This document shows, one piece after another, positions 33,082 through 44,520 of a stretch of 64,000 bases of DNA. How positions within the stretch are numbered: position 1 is the stretch's first letter; every line of letters starts with the position of its first letter. The stretch comes from Antilocapra americana (taxonomy: Eukaryota > Chordata > Mammalia > Artiodactyla > Antilocapridae), in contig ML664183.1 in NCBI GenBank assembly GCA_007570785.1, positions 14,878,204 through 14,942,203 on the forward strand. The letters run 5' to 3'. Position numbers and translations under genes: made by a program. Below the pieces are notes generated by a model. It was given only the letters and a program-made list of their open reading frames with translations. It was not told the DNA's origin and searched no databases.

Positions 33082-34569
33082 CAGTGGGCCTTAGAAAGCA
33101 TCACTACAAACAAAGCTAGTGGAGGTGATGGAATTCCAGTTGAGCTATTTCAAATCCTAAAGATGATGCTGTGAAAGTGCTGCACTCAATATGCCAGCAA
33201 ATTTGGAAAACTCAGCAATGGCCACAGGACTGGAAAAGGTCAGTTTACATTCCTATCCCAAAGAAAGGCAATGCCAAAGAATGCTCACACTACCACACAA
33301 TTGAAATCATCTCACACGCTAGTAAAGTAATGCTCAAAATTCTCCAAGCCAGGCTTCAGCAATACATGAACAGTGAACTTCAAGCTTGTTTTAGAAAAGG
33401 CAGAGGAACCAGAGATCAAATTGCCAACATCCACTGGATCATCGAAGAAGCAAGAGAGTTCCAGAAAAACATCTATTTCTGCTTTATTGACTATGCCAAA
33501 GCCTTTGACTGTGTGGATCACTATAAACTGTGGAAAATTCTGAAAGAGATGGGAATACCAGACCATCTGACCTGTCTCTTGAGAAAGCTGTATGCAGGTC
33601 AGGAAGCAACAGTTAGAACTGGACATGGGACAACAGACTGGTTCCAAATAGGAAAAGGAGGATGTCAAAGCTGTATATTGTCATCCTGCTTATTTAACTT
33701 ATATGCAGAGTTCATAATGAGAAATGCTGGACTAGATGAAGCACAAGCTGGAATCAACATTGCTGGGAGAAATATCAATAACCTAAGATATGCAGATGAC
33801 ACCACCCTTATGTCAGAAAGTGAAGAGGAACTAAAAAGCCTCTTGCTGAAAGTGAAAGAGGAAAGTGAAAAAGTTGGCTTAAAATTCAATATTCAGAAAA
33901 CTAAGATCATGGCATCTTGTCCCATCACTTCATGGCAAATAGACGGGCAAACAGTGGAAACAGCATCAGACTTTATTTTTAAGGGCTCCAGAATCACTGT
34001 AGATGGTAACTTCAACCATGAAATCAAAAGACGCTTACTCCTTGGAAAGAAAGTTATGGCCAACCTGGATAGCATATTGAAAAGCAGAGACATTATTTTG
34101 CCAACAGAGGTCCATCTAGTGAAGGCTATGGTTTTTCCAGTAGTCATGTATGGATGTGAGAGTTGGACAGTGAAAAAGGCTGAGCACCGAAGAATTGATT
34201 CTTTTGGAGTGTGGGTGTTGGAGAAGACTCTTGAGAGTCCCTTGGACTGCAAGGAGATCCAACCAGTCCATCTTGAAGGAGATCAGTCCTGGGTGTTCAT
34301 TGGAAGGACTGATGTTGAAGCTGAAACTCCAATACTTTGACCACTTCATGTGAAGAGTTGACTCATTTGAAAATACCCTGATGCTGGGAAGGATTGGGGG
34401 CAGGAGGAGAAGTGGATGACAGAGGATGAGATGGCTGGATGGCATCACCGACTCGATGGACATGGGTTTGTGTAGACTCCGGGAGTTGGTGATGGACAGG
34501 GACGCCTGGGGTGCTGCAGTTCATGGGGTCGCAAAGAGTCGGACACGACTGAGCGACTGAACTGAACTG
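33082..34569 (+). mobile_element. BovB LINE, 1.5 kb, the best preserved in the window
   Basis: Starts upstream of the reverse-transcriptase domain ('gggccttagaaagcatcact') and ends in the BovB 3' terminus with 'gcgactgaactgaactg'. The 12-bp TSD ATAACTACTAAC (33,070-33,081) / ATAATTACTAAC (34,570-34,581) has one mismatch. It is truncated relative to full-length BovB, which also carries an endonuclease domain upstream. Confidence 0.97.
33171..34340 (+). pseudogene. BovB reverse transcriptase remnant, 389 codons
   Basis: The frame holds the RT fingers/palm: motif A C-F-I-D-Y-A-K-A-F-D at residues 104-113 and the catalytic Y-A-D-D at residues 207-210 (33,789-33,800). The RTE C-terminal M-Y-G-C-E-S-W-T lies at residues 326-333. 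A one-base loss at about 33,160 puts the upstream BovB codons in another frame, and an extra base at about 34,205-34,215 shifts the last ~45 residues out of the family frame. The endonuclease is absent. It would not encode a functional ORF2 protein despite intact catalytic residues. Confidence 0.9.
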
Positions 34570-35152
34570 ATAATTACTAACATTGTAGAAACTGTTATGA
34601 CAGGAAGCATCACATAAGATAAAGAGCGATATTTAGTATTGATAAAGAGGCCATTCCAACAAGATCTAACAATGTAAGTCTGTATGCACTTGATATCAGT
34701 CTCAAAATGTATAATGCACAAATGTCCAATTGCAAGATTGGAAAAAAACATCTATGATTGTGGTTGGAGATAAACATTCTTCTTTCAGTAATTGATAGAA
34801 AAGCAGACAAAAAGAATGTAAATGAGCTTCAAACAATATTACAAACAAGAGTTATATAATTTTGTGATTTATATTATATGCATAATATATATTTATTCCC
34901 CAGAACACATTATTTTCAACTGCAAATGGACACTTACAAAAATTGACCATGTGCTTGTCCATAAAGCAACTATTTAATTCCATAGTATTAAAATCATACA
35001 GATTATGTCTTCTGGTGCCAGTAATATTAAGCAGGAAATCAATAAGAAAAAGTAACTATAAAATTCTCAAATATTTGGAAATCAAGCAAATGATATCCAA
35101 ATGGCCTATGCAGTTTCAAAAATTATAATGTAAATTTGTAAAACTCCCTTTA

Positions 35153-35359
35153 GTGAAGTGAAAGTCACTCAGTCATGTCCAACTCTTTGTGACCCCATGG
35201 ACTCTACAGTCCATGGAATTTTCCAGGCTAGAATACTAGAGTGGGTAGCATTTCCCTTCTCCAGCAGATCTTCCCAACCCAGGAATAGAATCAGGGTCTC
35301 CTGCATTGCAGAAGGATTCTTTACCAACTGGGCTATCAGGGAAGCCCCTTTAAAGGTTA
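35153..35359 (-). mobile_element. Bov-tA SINE (antisense) with TSD
   Basis: Complete reverse-complement Bov-tA ending 'ggctatcagggaagcc'. The 13-bp AAAACTCCCTTTA occurs at 35,140-35,152 and 35,360-35,372. Inserted in the old L1 ORF2. Confidence 0.95.
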
Positions 35360-35740
35360 AAAACTCCCTTTAACCAAGCAATAATGAAAATATAGTATCT
35401 GAAACCTTGAAGTACTGAAAGATGCTCTCAGTGGAAAACCTGTAATATTATTTGCATGTAATAGAAAAGAAGAAATTCTTAAAATCATTATCTAGGAGTC
35501 CATTACCAGAAATTAGAATAGGAAATTAGACCCCCAACAGAACCAGCAAAAGGAAACAAAGTTAATTGTGTGTATGTGTGCATGATAGAGTGGATAAATA
35601 AAGATACCCATTGGTTTTTCCACAAGACTAAGAATGTTGACAAGTCACTGGTAAGACAGATCAAGAAAATAAGAATTAAAAGATAAAACCAAGAGCAATG
35701 ATTTCACTTAAAATCCTACATTTACAAAAGAGATAAGAGA

Positions 35741-36072
35741 CAGCTTCCCTGGTGGCTCTGTGGTACAGAATCCACCCACCAAAGCAGGAAACACAGGTTT
35801 GATCCCTGATCAAGAAAATCCCACATGCTGCAGAACAACTAAGCCCATGAACCACAACTACTGAGCCTGTGCTCTAGAGTCCAAGAACCATAACTACTGA
35901 GCCCACATGCCACAACTACTGAAACCCTTGTGCCCTAGAACCATGCTCCACAGCAAGAGAAGCCACTTCAATGAACAGCCCCACACACCGCAACTAGAGA
36001 AAAGCCCAAGTAGTGATGAAGGCCCAGAATGGTCAACACTGAAATAACTAAATAAAATTATTTTTTAAAAAA
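35741..36072 (+). mobile_element. CHR-type SINE, long form
   Basis: tRNA-derived head 'gcttccctggtggctctgtg', then the CHR-specific body with repeated 'accacaactactgagcc' units (35,848-35,915), 'gcaagagaagccacttcaat' and an A/T-rich tail. It interrupts the old L1 ORF2. No clear TSD. Confidence 0.9.
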
Positions 36073-36655
36073 ACTAGAAATATTAAAAAAGAAAATAGTA
36101 TTTTTTTTAAAGTTTCAAATATTTATTTGGTTTTTATTCACTGTGTTCTTTTTTTTTTTAGTTTTGCCATACAATGTATTTTGACAACTTATATAAAGTA
36201 GATAATTTCCTTAAACACAACTTACCAAAACTGACTCAAAAAGAGACAATCTAAAAATCTTTTACCCATGAAATAAATTACATTCATAGTTTAAAACTTT
36301 CCTAAAGAATTTCTGCATAACACTCCTGATTTCAAACTATATTACAAAGCTACAGTAACCAAAGCAGTATGGTATTAGCAAAAGACTAGACATACAGATC
36401 AACGTAACAGAATAGAGAGCCCAGCAATAAACCCACACACACTTTGTCAATTAGTTTATGACAAAGGAGCTGAGAATGTATAACAAGGAAAAGACAGTTT
36501 CTTCAATAAATGGTGTTGGGAAAGATGGACAGCCACATGCAAAAGAATGAAATTAGACTATTATCTTATACCATACACAAAAATAAACTCAAAATGGATT
36601 AAAGACTTTAATGTGAGGTCTGAAATCATAAATCATGACATTATCTCCTTGACCT

Positions 36656-37346
36656 GAGATGTCCAGAATGGTAGCCACTAGCCACATGTGACTACTGAGC
36701 ACTTCAAATATTATGACTAGTGCAACTGAGAAAATGCATTTAAATTCTTTAGTTAACTTTATTTTAAAACCTGATATTTGACATAGTTATTAGAAAAAAT
36801 GTGTTTGAAACAACTTGGGAATGCAAATTTACTTTTCAAATGTAAATTTTTAAAATCCAAATATAAAGTACTTCTAACAAAAAATTAACATCTGAATTGA
36901 CACCTATCCTGTTTAAGTATATATCAGATTTTAAAGAGTTCAGTATGAAATAAGGAATGTAAAAATCTCATTAATAATTTTATATCAATTACATGTTGAA
37001 ATATTTTAGATATAATGGGTTCAATAGTACATTACACTAAACTTAATTTTGCCTGTTTCTTTTAGTTTTTTGTCTGTATGTGTGGAAGTTGCTCAGTCAT
37101 GCCCAACTCTTTGTGACCTCATGGACTATAGCCCATCAGACTCCTCTGTCCATGGGGATTCTCCAGGCAAGAATACTGGAGTGGATTGCTATGCCCTTCT
37201 CCAGGCGATCTTCCCAACCCAGGGATAGAACCCAGGTCTCCCACACTGCAGGCGGATTCTTTACCATCTGAGTCACCAGGGAAGCCCTTTAAATGTGTCC
37301 ACTAGAAGATTTTTAATTATACGATGGCTTACATTGTCTTGGTGGG
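36656..37346 (+). mobile_element. hAT-type non-autonomous DNA transposon, split by Bov-tA
   Basis: 'ggtagccactagccacatgt', 'gactactgagcacttcaaat', 'caacttgggaatgcaaattt', 'ctcattaataattttatatc' and, after the SINE, 'gtccactagaagatttttaa' follow one MER1-group hAT element. This copy is longer internally than that at 10,254. No transposase frame is present. Confidence 0.7.
37081..37288 (-). mobile_element. Bov-tA SINE (antisense)
   Basis: Complete reverse-complement Bov-tA from 'ggaagttgctcagtcatgcc' to 'gagtcaccagggaagccc'. Splits the hAT element. Confidence 0.94.
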
Positions 37347-37616
37347 AGACAGAACTGATCCAAACGATATAGATGTGGGACAAACATGAGAGAGAAGGCC
37401 TCTTGTTAGTCTTTGTTCATAAAATGCATCAGCCTAATTAGAGATTAATTTGATATTAAAAATCAATTTTTCATAAGTCAGTAAATATTTCTCAATTTGC
37501 ATTTAATACTGAGGTTCACATTTTTCTCAATGAGTCCATACTAAAAATTTTTCAATGTTAAAAAAAAAAAACTTTTCTACACTTTCCAACCTGCCATGTG
37601 GTGTTTGCTTTCATTT
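37289..37616. other. hAT end, then unassigned AT-rich sequence
   Basis: After the hAT terminus at about 37,346 nothing is recognised. An A-run lies at 37,560-37,571. Confidence 0.3.
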
Positions 37617-37627
37617 CAAACATATCA

Positions 37628-37891
37628 GACGGAGAAGGGAATGGAAACCCACTCCAGTACTCTTGCCTGGAAAATCCCATGGATGGAGGAGCCTGGTAGG
37701 CTGCAGTCCATGGAGTCACAAAGAGTTGGACAAGACTGAGCGACTTCACTTTCACACATTGGAGAAGGAAATGGCAACCCACTCCAGTGTTCTTGCCTGG
37801 AGAATCCCAGGGATGGGGGAGCCTGGTGGGCTTCCGTCTAAGGGGTCACACAGAGTCGGACAAGACTAAAACGACTTAGCAGCAGCAGCAG
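37628..37891 (+). mobile_element. dimeric Bov-A2 SINE with 11-bp TSD
   Basis: Two tandem BovA monomers (second starting at about 37,761) with a 3' (GCA)n tail. Flanks CAAACATATCA at 37,617-37,627 and 37,892-37,902 are identical, so the copy is probably young. Confidence 0.97.
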
Positions 37892-37904
37892 CAAACATAT
37901 CAAT

Positions 37905-38025
37905 GTCTCCCTAGCTAGACAGCAAGCTCCTTGAGACGTTGAAACCTAGTCTTTCATCTCTATGTACCGTTAACGCTGCTTGTCTGAACAAGTATCAGGC
38001 CCTCCATAAATCCTTGTTGGTTAAT
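37905..38025 (+). repeat. L2 LINE 3' end fragment
   Basis: 'gacagcaagctccttgagac', 'ctctatgtaccgttaacgct' and 'ccctccataaatccttgttg' are a diverged L2 tail. Confidence 0.6.
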
Positions 38026-39077
38026 TTCCAGAAGCCGTCTGTGTAAAAACTGAAGAGCAGCCATTCAGTGAAAAGTGTTTGAGAAGCTGGGCTTTTTTAT
38101 TCTTTGGTTCTGCTACACTGACTGAAAATGGAAATATCAGTATTTGCTGTTCTTGTCTAGAAATTTATCAAATGATGCTTTGGAATCTAGTGAACTACAA
38201 AGCTTGTATTGAAATCAAAGCCAAAGTATGAAAGTAGATAATTGGAAACAAAGGAGACCCAAAGGACATTTTTGTTTCATTAAGATTTTTCTCAGGGCTG
38301 ACTTCCAAGATGAGGATTTTTCAATAGGCTCAGGTATGTTGAAAAAGAAGCCCAATTCTATAAAGTTCAAGAAGGTTAAATGTGGTCCATTGAATTTCGA
38401 CTCAAAATAAAAACATTTTTAACAGCACACACTGGCCTACAAGTGGCAGACTACCTTGAGAAATGGTTAGCTCTCAGTGGACAAAGTATTTACCCAGACA
38501 TTGCATCAGAAATCATCAAGGGAGCAAGAGAGCAAACAAAATAAGTTCTAAGGCCCCTTTGGATGCTTGGTTGTATCATTCAGGCTGAAAGTGATGGCCC
38601 AGTGGAACTTTCCAAACACATCTTCTATGTCCCAATGTGTTACACAATGACATGTAACATCAGTGAAACTAGGTGTTGTGAGAATAAGTACCTGAACCAG
38701 TTAGAAATAGGATGGGAAAAGTTTTCAAGAAAGCAGACAGAATCACTCAGACCTCATATCAAACCAATGACTGTGCTAGGAGGGAGCACAGGCCCCTGAT
38801 ACACGTCCAGCATGTGGTAGGCATTTAGGAAACACTGAGCACCTTCCAAGTGGGCATGATGCTGGCACACACCCTTTCTCTTTGGACCCAGAGGGCATTT
38901 CCTTTGTATCTTCCAGGTCTTACACTGGAAACTAAAAGCTCTGTTCACCCTTCTAATAGCTCCAAGAAAGGAGTTGGGGAGTTTGCAAAATTACTAAGAG
39001 GATTCCTTTATTATTGTGCCTCCATGATGACCTTTTCTCTGTTGTTTTCTTGGGTTGGAGTTATCCTTTTCTTCTTT
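38026..39077. other. unassigned sequence
   Basis: Several 60-78-codon frames lie here (38,228-38,410; 38,563-38,799; 38,850-39,080). None shows a known domain and no repeat was recognised. Confidence 0.35.
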
Positions 39078-39165
39078 TAGATTGTAAGTTCTGCTCTGGA
39101 TTGTAAGTTCCTTAGAATAAGAAAATGTCCTTTTCACCTCTGTATTCCTCACACGATTTTTAATA
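39078..39165 (+). repeat. L2 LINE 3' tail fragment
   Basis: 'gattgtaagttccttagaat' and 'cacctctgtattcctcacac' follow the L2 tail. A short duplicated 'gattgtaagtt' precedes it. Confidence 0.45.
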
Positions 39166-39292
39166 CTGAAATTCAACCAAAGCAAGTTGCCATCAATGTT
39201 CACTTTAGTTAATGCAAGCACCCACATTGTTTGTCATCCTCTCTACTCTGACAGCCAAAATTATGTGCACTCTCATTAGAAACTTAGCCACT

Positions 39293-39497
39293 GAGACTTC
39301 TCTGGTGGTCCAGTGGTTAAGAATCCACCCTCCCGTGCAAAGGACGCAGGTTCGATCCCTGGTCCGAGAACTAAGATCCAACATGCCACCGGCAAGCCTG
39401 GGAACCAAAACAAGAGAAGCCCATGCACTGCAACAAAAGATCCTGCATGCCTCGACAGACACAGCCAAATAAATACAATAAATATCTTAAAAAGAAA
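39293..39497 (+). mobile_element. CHR-type SINE with 14-bp TSD
   Basis: Head 'gacttctctggtggtccagt' with a well-kept B box ('ggttcgatccctggtccgag' at about 39,349) and an A/T-rich tail. Flanks GAAACTTAGCCACT (39,279-39,292) and GAAATTTAGCCACT (39,498-39,511) differ at one base. Confidence 0.94.
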
Positions 39498-39511
39498 GAA
39501 ATTTAGCCACT

Positions 39512-40020
39512 GTTTTTGACTTAATGTGGTATTAAATTATGATTATGTAGAACTGCATGACAACAGTAACTCAGAAAAGCATCTCAACTTCCCAAAAACA
39601 TCACTGCAGATTGGGATTATATCTCTCTCCTTAAAAAAATAAGTATATTTATAAAAAACAAAAGTATAGTTGTCTAGTAACAGACAATGTTTTTCATATG
39701 GAATTGCTTTTCAGTAAAAAGTCAGTATCTGATCTTCTCAGCAGTTTCCGCAAGTGGCTATCCAAGGCAATAAGACAGCCAGTGAAGTTTCTGACCACAT
39801 TCCAAGAGCACATGTTTAGGTGTGCAAATGCACACACCAGCTCGATACCCTCTGAAAGGGGCGGGGATAGACTCCAGGCTGTTGAAACTATTAAGACTTA
39901 ACAACTTGAAACACACAGCTGGTTTAAACTCAACATAAGAAATTACTAACCATCAATATGTTAATGGGTAGTCTCCACTGGCTTGATCCAAGTATCAACC
40001 AATCAACACCTCTATGAGAA
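39512..40020. other. unassigned sequence
   Basis: No gene or repeat was recognised. Confidence 0.3.
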
Positions 40021-40085
40021 GCAGTGGTTTTCAACCTTCATTTTAGCATCACCTGGAATACTTTGAAAAATCCCCATGTACAAAG
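40021..40085 (+). repeat. hAT (MER5-like) fragment
   Basis: 'gcagtggttttcaaccttca' followed by 'catcacctggaatactttga' matches the end of a MER5/MER58-type hAT MITE. Confidence 0.55.
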
Positions 40086-41122
40086 TTGAAAGGAGTGTGA
40101 TACAATGGGGTACAGAGAGAAAATGAAAGAACACTGTGCATTGGCAGGCAAGAGAAGTGAGCAGCTATTTGAGTGGGAAGTTGTGGGCCACAGGAGCAGT
40201 GTTTGTCATCTTTTAAAGAAACATGACTATGACATGGACTAACAAAGCACTAGCAAAAGTCTACACTTTGGACTTTCTGTTTAAACGTTTAAGGGTTCAT
40301 TCTTCATGTTTACCTCTCCTGACTCCTAAAACACAACTCTGTTCCAGTAACAGAATAAATGCAGACACCCATGAGGATAAAGAGAAGAGGAAACAGCTGA
40401 CAAAGACAGCAGTTTCAGAACTTGGAAACATGTGGAGATGAGGCAACTACCTTGACAAATGATAAAGAGCAGAAAGCAAATTGTATGTGGGGAGCCAAGT
40501 GAAGAAGCAAAGAGTTTATCATACAGAGCCTCAGAAGTCCCAAAAGTCTCAGAAGTTGGAGGTTTCAGAAATCTCTGAAGTATGATAGATGCTGGAAAGA
40601 TAAGAAGGGTTGAAAATCACCATAGAGATACTTGAATTTATGTGCCTTACTCTCTCCTTTTCAGAGGAGAATGTGTTTAGCTCAAACTTTCCCAGAGGGT
40701 TCTAGGCTCTGAGAGTTCTAACTACACTCAAGTGTCTCTGATCTGAATGACCATGTCCCAAAGCATGGGGCTTTGTCTGCTGTCCTTCAGTGGCCATGAA
40801 ATCAAAGCCCTAAGTCAGCAAAGATTAGCAAGTGCTCGAGAACTTGCTTACCTCTCTAGAGTCACAGTGTTGCTTTAGTTTAGCCCCTCATGAGATTGTG
40901 TATGTTCCTGGCAGCTCAGCCATTCATTTTCAAAAGTGTGTGGTGCAGGGTATGTGTATATGCATTCCAACATTTTATTTGGTGTATTTAATGGGACTAT
41001 TTTTCCTATTAATAGATAAATATCTGGAACTATGGTCATTGACTACTAGTTCAATTATTATTCTTTATACCTTTTCAATGTCCTAGAGATTTGCTAATAA
41101 TTTTTAAGACAGATTCTTAGAA
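40086..41122. other. unassigned sequence
   Basis: Frames of 72 codons (40,223-40,441) and 84 codons (40,832-41,086) show no domain. The patch at 40,530-40,575 repeats 'cagaagt'-type words. Confidence 0.3.
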
Positions 41123-41325
41123 TAGTAGTCCCCAACCTCTTTGGCACCATGGACCAGTTTTGTAGGAGACAATTTTTTCACAGAAAATTTGGGGGAGGGG
41201 AGTGTGGATGGTTTGGGACTATTCAAGCTCCTTACATTTCTGTGCACTTTATTTCTATTATTATTACATCAGCTCCACCTCATATTAGCAAGCATTAGAG
41301 CCCAGAGGTTGGGGCATCCCTATCA
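41123..41325 (+). mobile_element. internally deleted hAT-type MITE
   Basis: Opens with 'tagtccccaacctctttggc' and closes with 'cagaggttggggcatcccta', giving roughly complementary ends. The body ('gcactttatttctattatta') is a known hAT-type family text, but most of the middle is missing. Confidence 0.65.
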
Positions 41326-42462
41326 TAGACTGTCAGCCAGACAACCAACCAGCCCTCCACCACTTAGAGAGGTTAAACATGGGATGTATTGAGAATAAGG
41401 GACTACTGGTTATGGGATTGTTTGTCCCTCAACTGTACATAAACAATGATTTTTTTTTAAACCTAAGATTAACTTTTTCAAGTGAAAAACATATAAACAC
41501 CATTCAAAGGTTTTGAAATCACACATCTCATTTGAATGTGACTCATGGTAGGGCTCTTGCAGTCCTAGCTTCACTGAGTATATTCTTAACATACCTGAGG
41601 TCCCTGGTGCTAGATGAGATCTTTTCCTGACTCAGTTATTGCACCCTCACAACAACCGTATAACAGAGTTCATTGAATTTCCCTTTTCAGATAAGGAAAT
41701 AGAAAGTCTGAAACAGAATGAAAAATAACCTTGCGGCATTTCCTAGAGCTAAGAGTGATTAGATGATGCGTTCTGACTGAGGAGACAGAAGCAAAGGTCT
41801 GCAAGTATTTCATCTTCCCTCTACCAGGAATGTGGGTTTACTATGGCTTTCTTGCTGCAAGGAGCAACACAGAGAACAAAGGCTAGGAAAAGCCTGGACC
41901 ACTGATTTTCTTAGCAAGCCACCAGGCCACTCAGGACTATCTACCACTTGACTTCTTGCTAAAGGAGGAGAATAAAAGTGTTTAAAACTATGTAAGCCAT
42001 CTAGCAAGATTTACTGTTGCACATATCTGCACACCACCCAGCTGATACAGGCTCCAAAGCCTCCTCTTTCCCAGAACCTGCTGCCTCTCAGACTCCCAAT
42101 TAAAGCTGTCAAACAGAGAAGCAGAGCATAGCTCCAAGTACACATTTCCCCTTTGATGTTTCTTGCACACCTCTCTCTCAAAGATCATGAAGGTGGAAAT
42201 CTCCAGAGAAAGGCTTGATGGATTGCAATGCCACAGAAGCAGCCAACTTCCTGAGACGTGAGTCATAGTTTCCCTGGCTTGGTGGGCTAATCATTAGAAA
42301 CTTTCCTTCTGAAGCCTGTGGATGGAATCACCTAAGATGGCAGAATAGCCTAGGACAGTTGGAGCCCAGAACAAAGCAGGAATTGCACTGGACTTATTTG
42401 GCTTATTTCTTCCCTTTTTTCTTTTTTTGCATCTTGAACTTCAGCTTATTGTGGTATAGGTA
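41326..42462. other. mostly unassigned, with a weak antisense MIR
   Basis: A diverged antisense MIR is likely at about 41,620-41,760 ('ccctcacaacaaccgtataa', 'cttttcagataaggaaatag'). The rest shows no gene or repeat. Confidence 0.4.
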
Positions 42463-42470
42463 ATAAACAT

Positions 42471-42693
42471 GCGTGTGTGCATGCTAAGTTGCTTCTGTAG
42501 TGTCCAACTCTGCTACATCTTGGACTGTAGCCCTGTCAGGCTTCTCTGTCCATGGAATTCTCCATGCAAGAATAATGGAGTGGGTAGCCATTGCCTTCTC
42601 CAGGGGATCTTACCGACCTAGGGATTGAACCTGGGTCTCCTGCCTTGCAGGCAGGTTCTTGACCATCTGAGCCACTAGGGAAGCCCATAAGTG
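42471..42693 (-). mobile_element. Bov-tA SINE (antisense) with 8-bp TSD
   Basis: Complete reverse-complement Bov-tA ending 'gagccactagggaagccc'. ATAAACAT flanks it at 42,463-42,470 and 42,694-42,701. Confidence 0.94.
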
Positions 42694-42759
42694 ATAAACA
42701 TAGTAACAATATTAAAGAGGGGGAGGGGATCACATACATACTCCCAGTCCTACTGCAAT

Positions 42760-43092
42760 TATTCTCATTTTTGAGTTGAGTTCATTTAGGGTCCATGGAC
42801 TCATGTATTGTTACTTTTCATAGGTGTAATTATATATACAAAAATTCATTTTGTCTTTTACTTATTGTTACCACAACAAACCATATACATTTTTCCATGC
42901 ATAGTCTCCATAATTTTCACTTTAACAACATTATTTTAACAAATAACTACCATGTGATAGGCATTAATATGAAAGATACAGGTTGAATAATATTCCATCA
43001 AGTACATGCATCACAGCTTATTTGCCCATTCTACTAAGGATGTACATTTGTTTCATTTCCATTTTTTCCTTTTATGGATAGAAGATGCAGCC
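42760..43092 (-). repeat. old L1 or similar LINE fragment (antisense)
   Basis: 'gttgaataatattccatcaa', 'acagcttatttgcccattct' and 'ctaaggatgtacatttgttt' resemble the antisense end of an old L1. Strongly diverged. Confidence 0.45.
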
Positions 43093-43114
43093 TTGATCAT
43101 CTTTTTTTTTTTTT

Positions 43115-43151
43115 CTGACCATTTTCAAACTTTATTTAGCTAAACTCTTCC
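43115..43151 (-). other. 37-bp candidate 3'-transduced segment
   Basis: Minus strand: 37 bp between two poly(A) tracts, with AATAAA 16 bases before the outer poly(A). The sequence is not L1. It looks like genomic DNA downstream of the source L1, carried along by read-through transcription. Confidence 0.75.
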
Positions 43152-43361
43152 TTTTTTTTTTTTATTGTTTTTGCCATACAATGCCATGATATCACCATGG
43201 GTTTACATATGCTCCCCCTCCAGAATCCCCTAATTAACATGTTTCAATGCCATTCTCCCATATCATCCCACCATTACCCTCATCCACAGAGTCCACAAGT
43301 CTATTCTATACATCGGCGTTCCTTTTGCTGTCTCGCATGTTGGGTTCTCGTTACCGTCTTT

Positions 43362-43910
43362 CTAAATTCCATATATATGTGTTAATATACTGTATTGTTG
43401 TTTTTGCTTCTGTTTTACTTCACTCTGGATAATGGGCTCCAGTTTCGTCCATCTGAGTAGAACTGATTCAAATGAATTTTTTTTTAATGCTGAGTAATAT
43501 TCCATTGTATATATGTACCACAGCTTTCTTATCCATTCGTCAGTTGATGGGCATCTAGGTTGCTTCCATGTCCTGGCTATTGTAAACAATGCGGCGATGA
43601 ACATTGGGGTACACGTGGCTCTTTCAGTTCTGGTTTCCTCGGTGTGTATGCCCAGCAGTGGGATTGCTGGGTCATATGGCACGACTATTTGCAGTTTTTT
43701 AAGGAACCTCCACACTGTTTTCCATAGTGGCTGTACTAGTTTGCATTCCCACCAACAGTGTAACAGAGTTCCCTTTTCTCCACATCCTCCCCAGCATTTA
43801 TTCCTTGTAGATTTTTGGATTACAGCCATTCTGACTGGTGTAAAGTGATACCTCATTGTGGTTTTGATTTGCATTTCTCTGATAATGAGTGATGTTGAAC
43901 ATCTTTTCAT
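43362..43910 (-). pseudogene. L1 ORF2 C-terminal remnant, 182 codons
   Basis: Includes the L1 ORF2 Cys-rich C-terminal region ([12 protein letters not shown] near residues 52-63) and reaches the natural ORF2 end, as judged by the start of the 3' UTR. The reverse transcriptase and endonuclease are not part of this frame. Confidence 0.85.
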
Positions 43911-44157
43911 GTGTTTGTTAGCTATTTTTATGTCTTCTTTGGAGAAATGTCTGTTAAGTTCTTTGGCCCACTTTTTGATTGGGTTGTTTATTTTTCTAGA
44001 ATGGTGCTACAGGAGTTGCTTGTATATTTTTGAGATTAATTGTTTGTCTGTTGCTTCATTGGCTATTTTCTCCCATTCTGAAGGCTGTCTTTTCACCTTG
44101 CTTATAGTTTCTTTTGTTGTGCAGAAGCTTTTAATTTTAATTAGGACCCATTTGTTT

Positions 44158-44398
44158 TTTTTTTTTTTTTTTTTANNNNNNNNNNNNNNNNNNNNNNNNN
44201 NNNNNNNNNNNNNNNNNNNNNNNNNNNNNNNNNNNNNNNNNNNNNNNNNNNNNNNNNNNNNNNNNNNNNNNNNNNGGGAAATCTCGCTGCACCAGTCCCG
44301 AGCATCAATCCTGGGCTGGCGATTGATTAGACACATGACAATTAACATGCTTCAATGCCCTTCTCCCATATCATCCCACCCTTACCCTCATCCACAAA
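44158..44398 (-). mobile_element. short L1 3' end nested in L1, with 15-bp TSD
   Basis: Antisense L1 3' UTR (poly(T) at left, 'agcatcaatcctgggctggc' at about 44,302) lies between identical AGGACCCATTTGTTT copies at 44,143-44,157 and 44,399-44,413. The surrounding L1 ORF2 joins perfectly across it. An assembly gap of 100 N replaces the A-tail-proximal part. Confidence 0.93.
44176..44275. other. assembly gap (100 N)
   Basis: Exactly 100 N. The equivalent part of the L1 at 48,871 spans roughly 95 bp, so the placeholder happens to be near the expected size. Confidence 0.97.
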
Positions 44399-44520
44399 AG
44401 GACCCATTTGTTTATTCATGTTTTTATTTCCAATATTCTGGGAGGTGGGTCATGGAGTATCCTGCTTTGGCTTATGTCAGAGAGTGTTTTGCTTACGTTA
44501 TCCTCTAGGAGTTTTATAGT

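Larger units (their letters stand above)
29380..36655 (+). mobile_element. very old L1, dispersed into pieces by later insertions
   Basis: L1-like text continues in order on the plus strand between the inserts: ORF1-like at 29,400-29,665 ('atgatagatcagaagaaaat') and 30,093-30,610 ('gcagcaaaagaaagatattt'), ORF2 start at 31,795-32,044 ('gtaatcactaaaagaatagt'), endonuclease region at 32,969-33,069 and 34,582-35,139 ('caggaaatcaataagaaaaa'), and ORF2 end at 36,320-36,650 ('caaagcagtatggtattagc', 'gtgttgggaaagatggacag'). A separate short old L1 3' end seems to sit at 31,565-31,793. No frame survives. The younger inserts are listed separately. Confidence 0.75.

Noticed and set aside
36150..36178. 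T-run followed by 'agttttgccatacaatgt', like an antisense L1 3' terminus
   Set aside because: Only about 30 bp match and no TSD is visible, so a separate L1 insertion cannot be supported.
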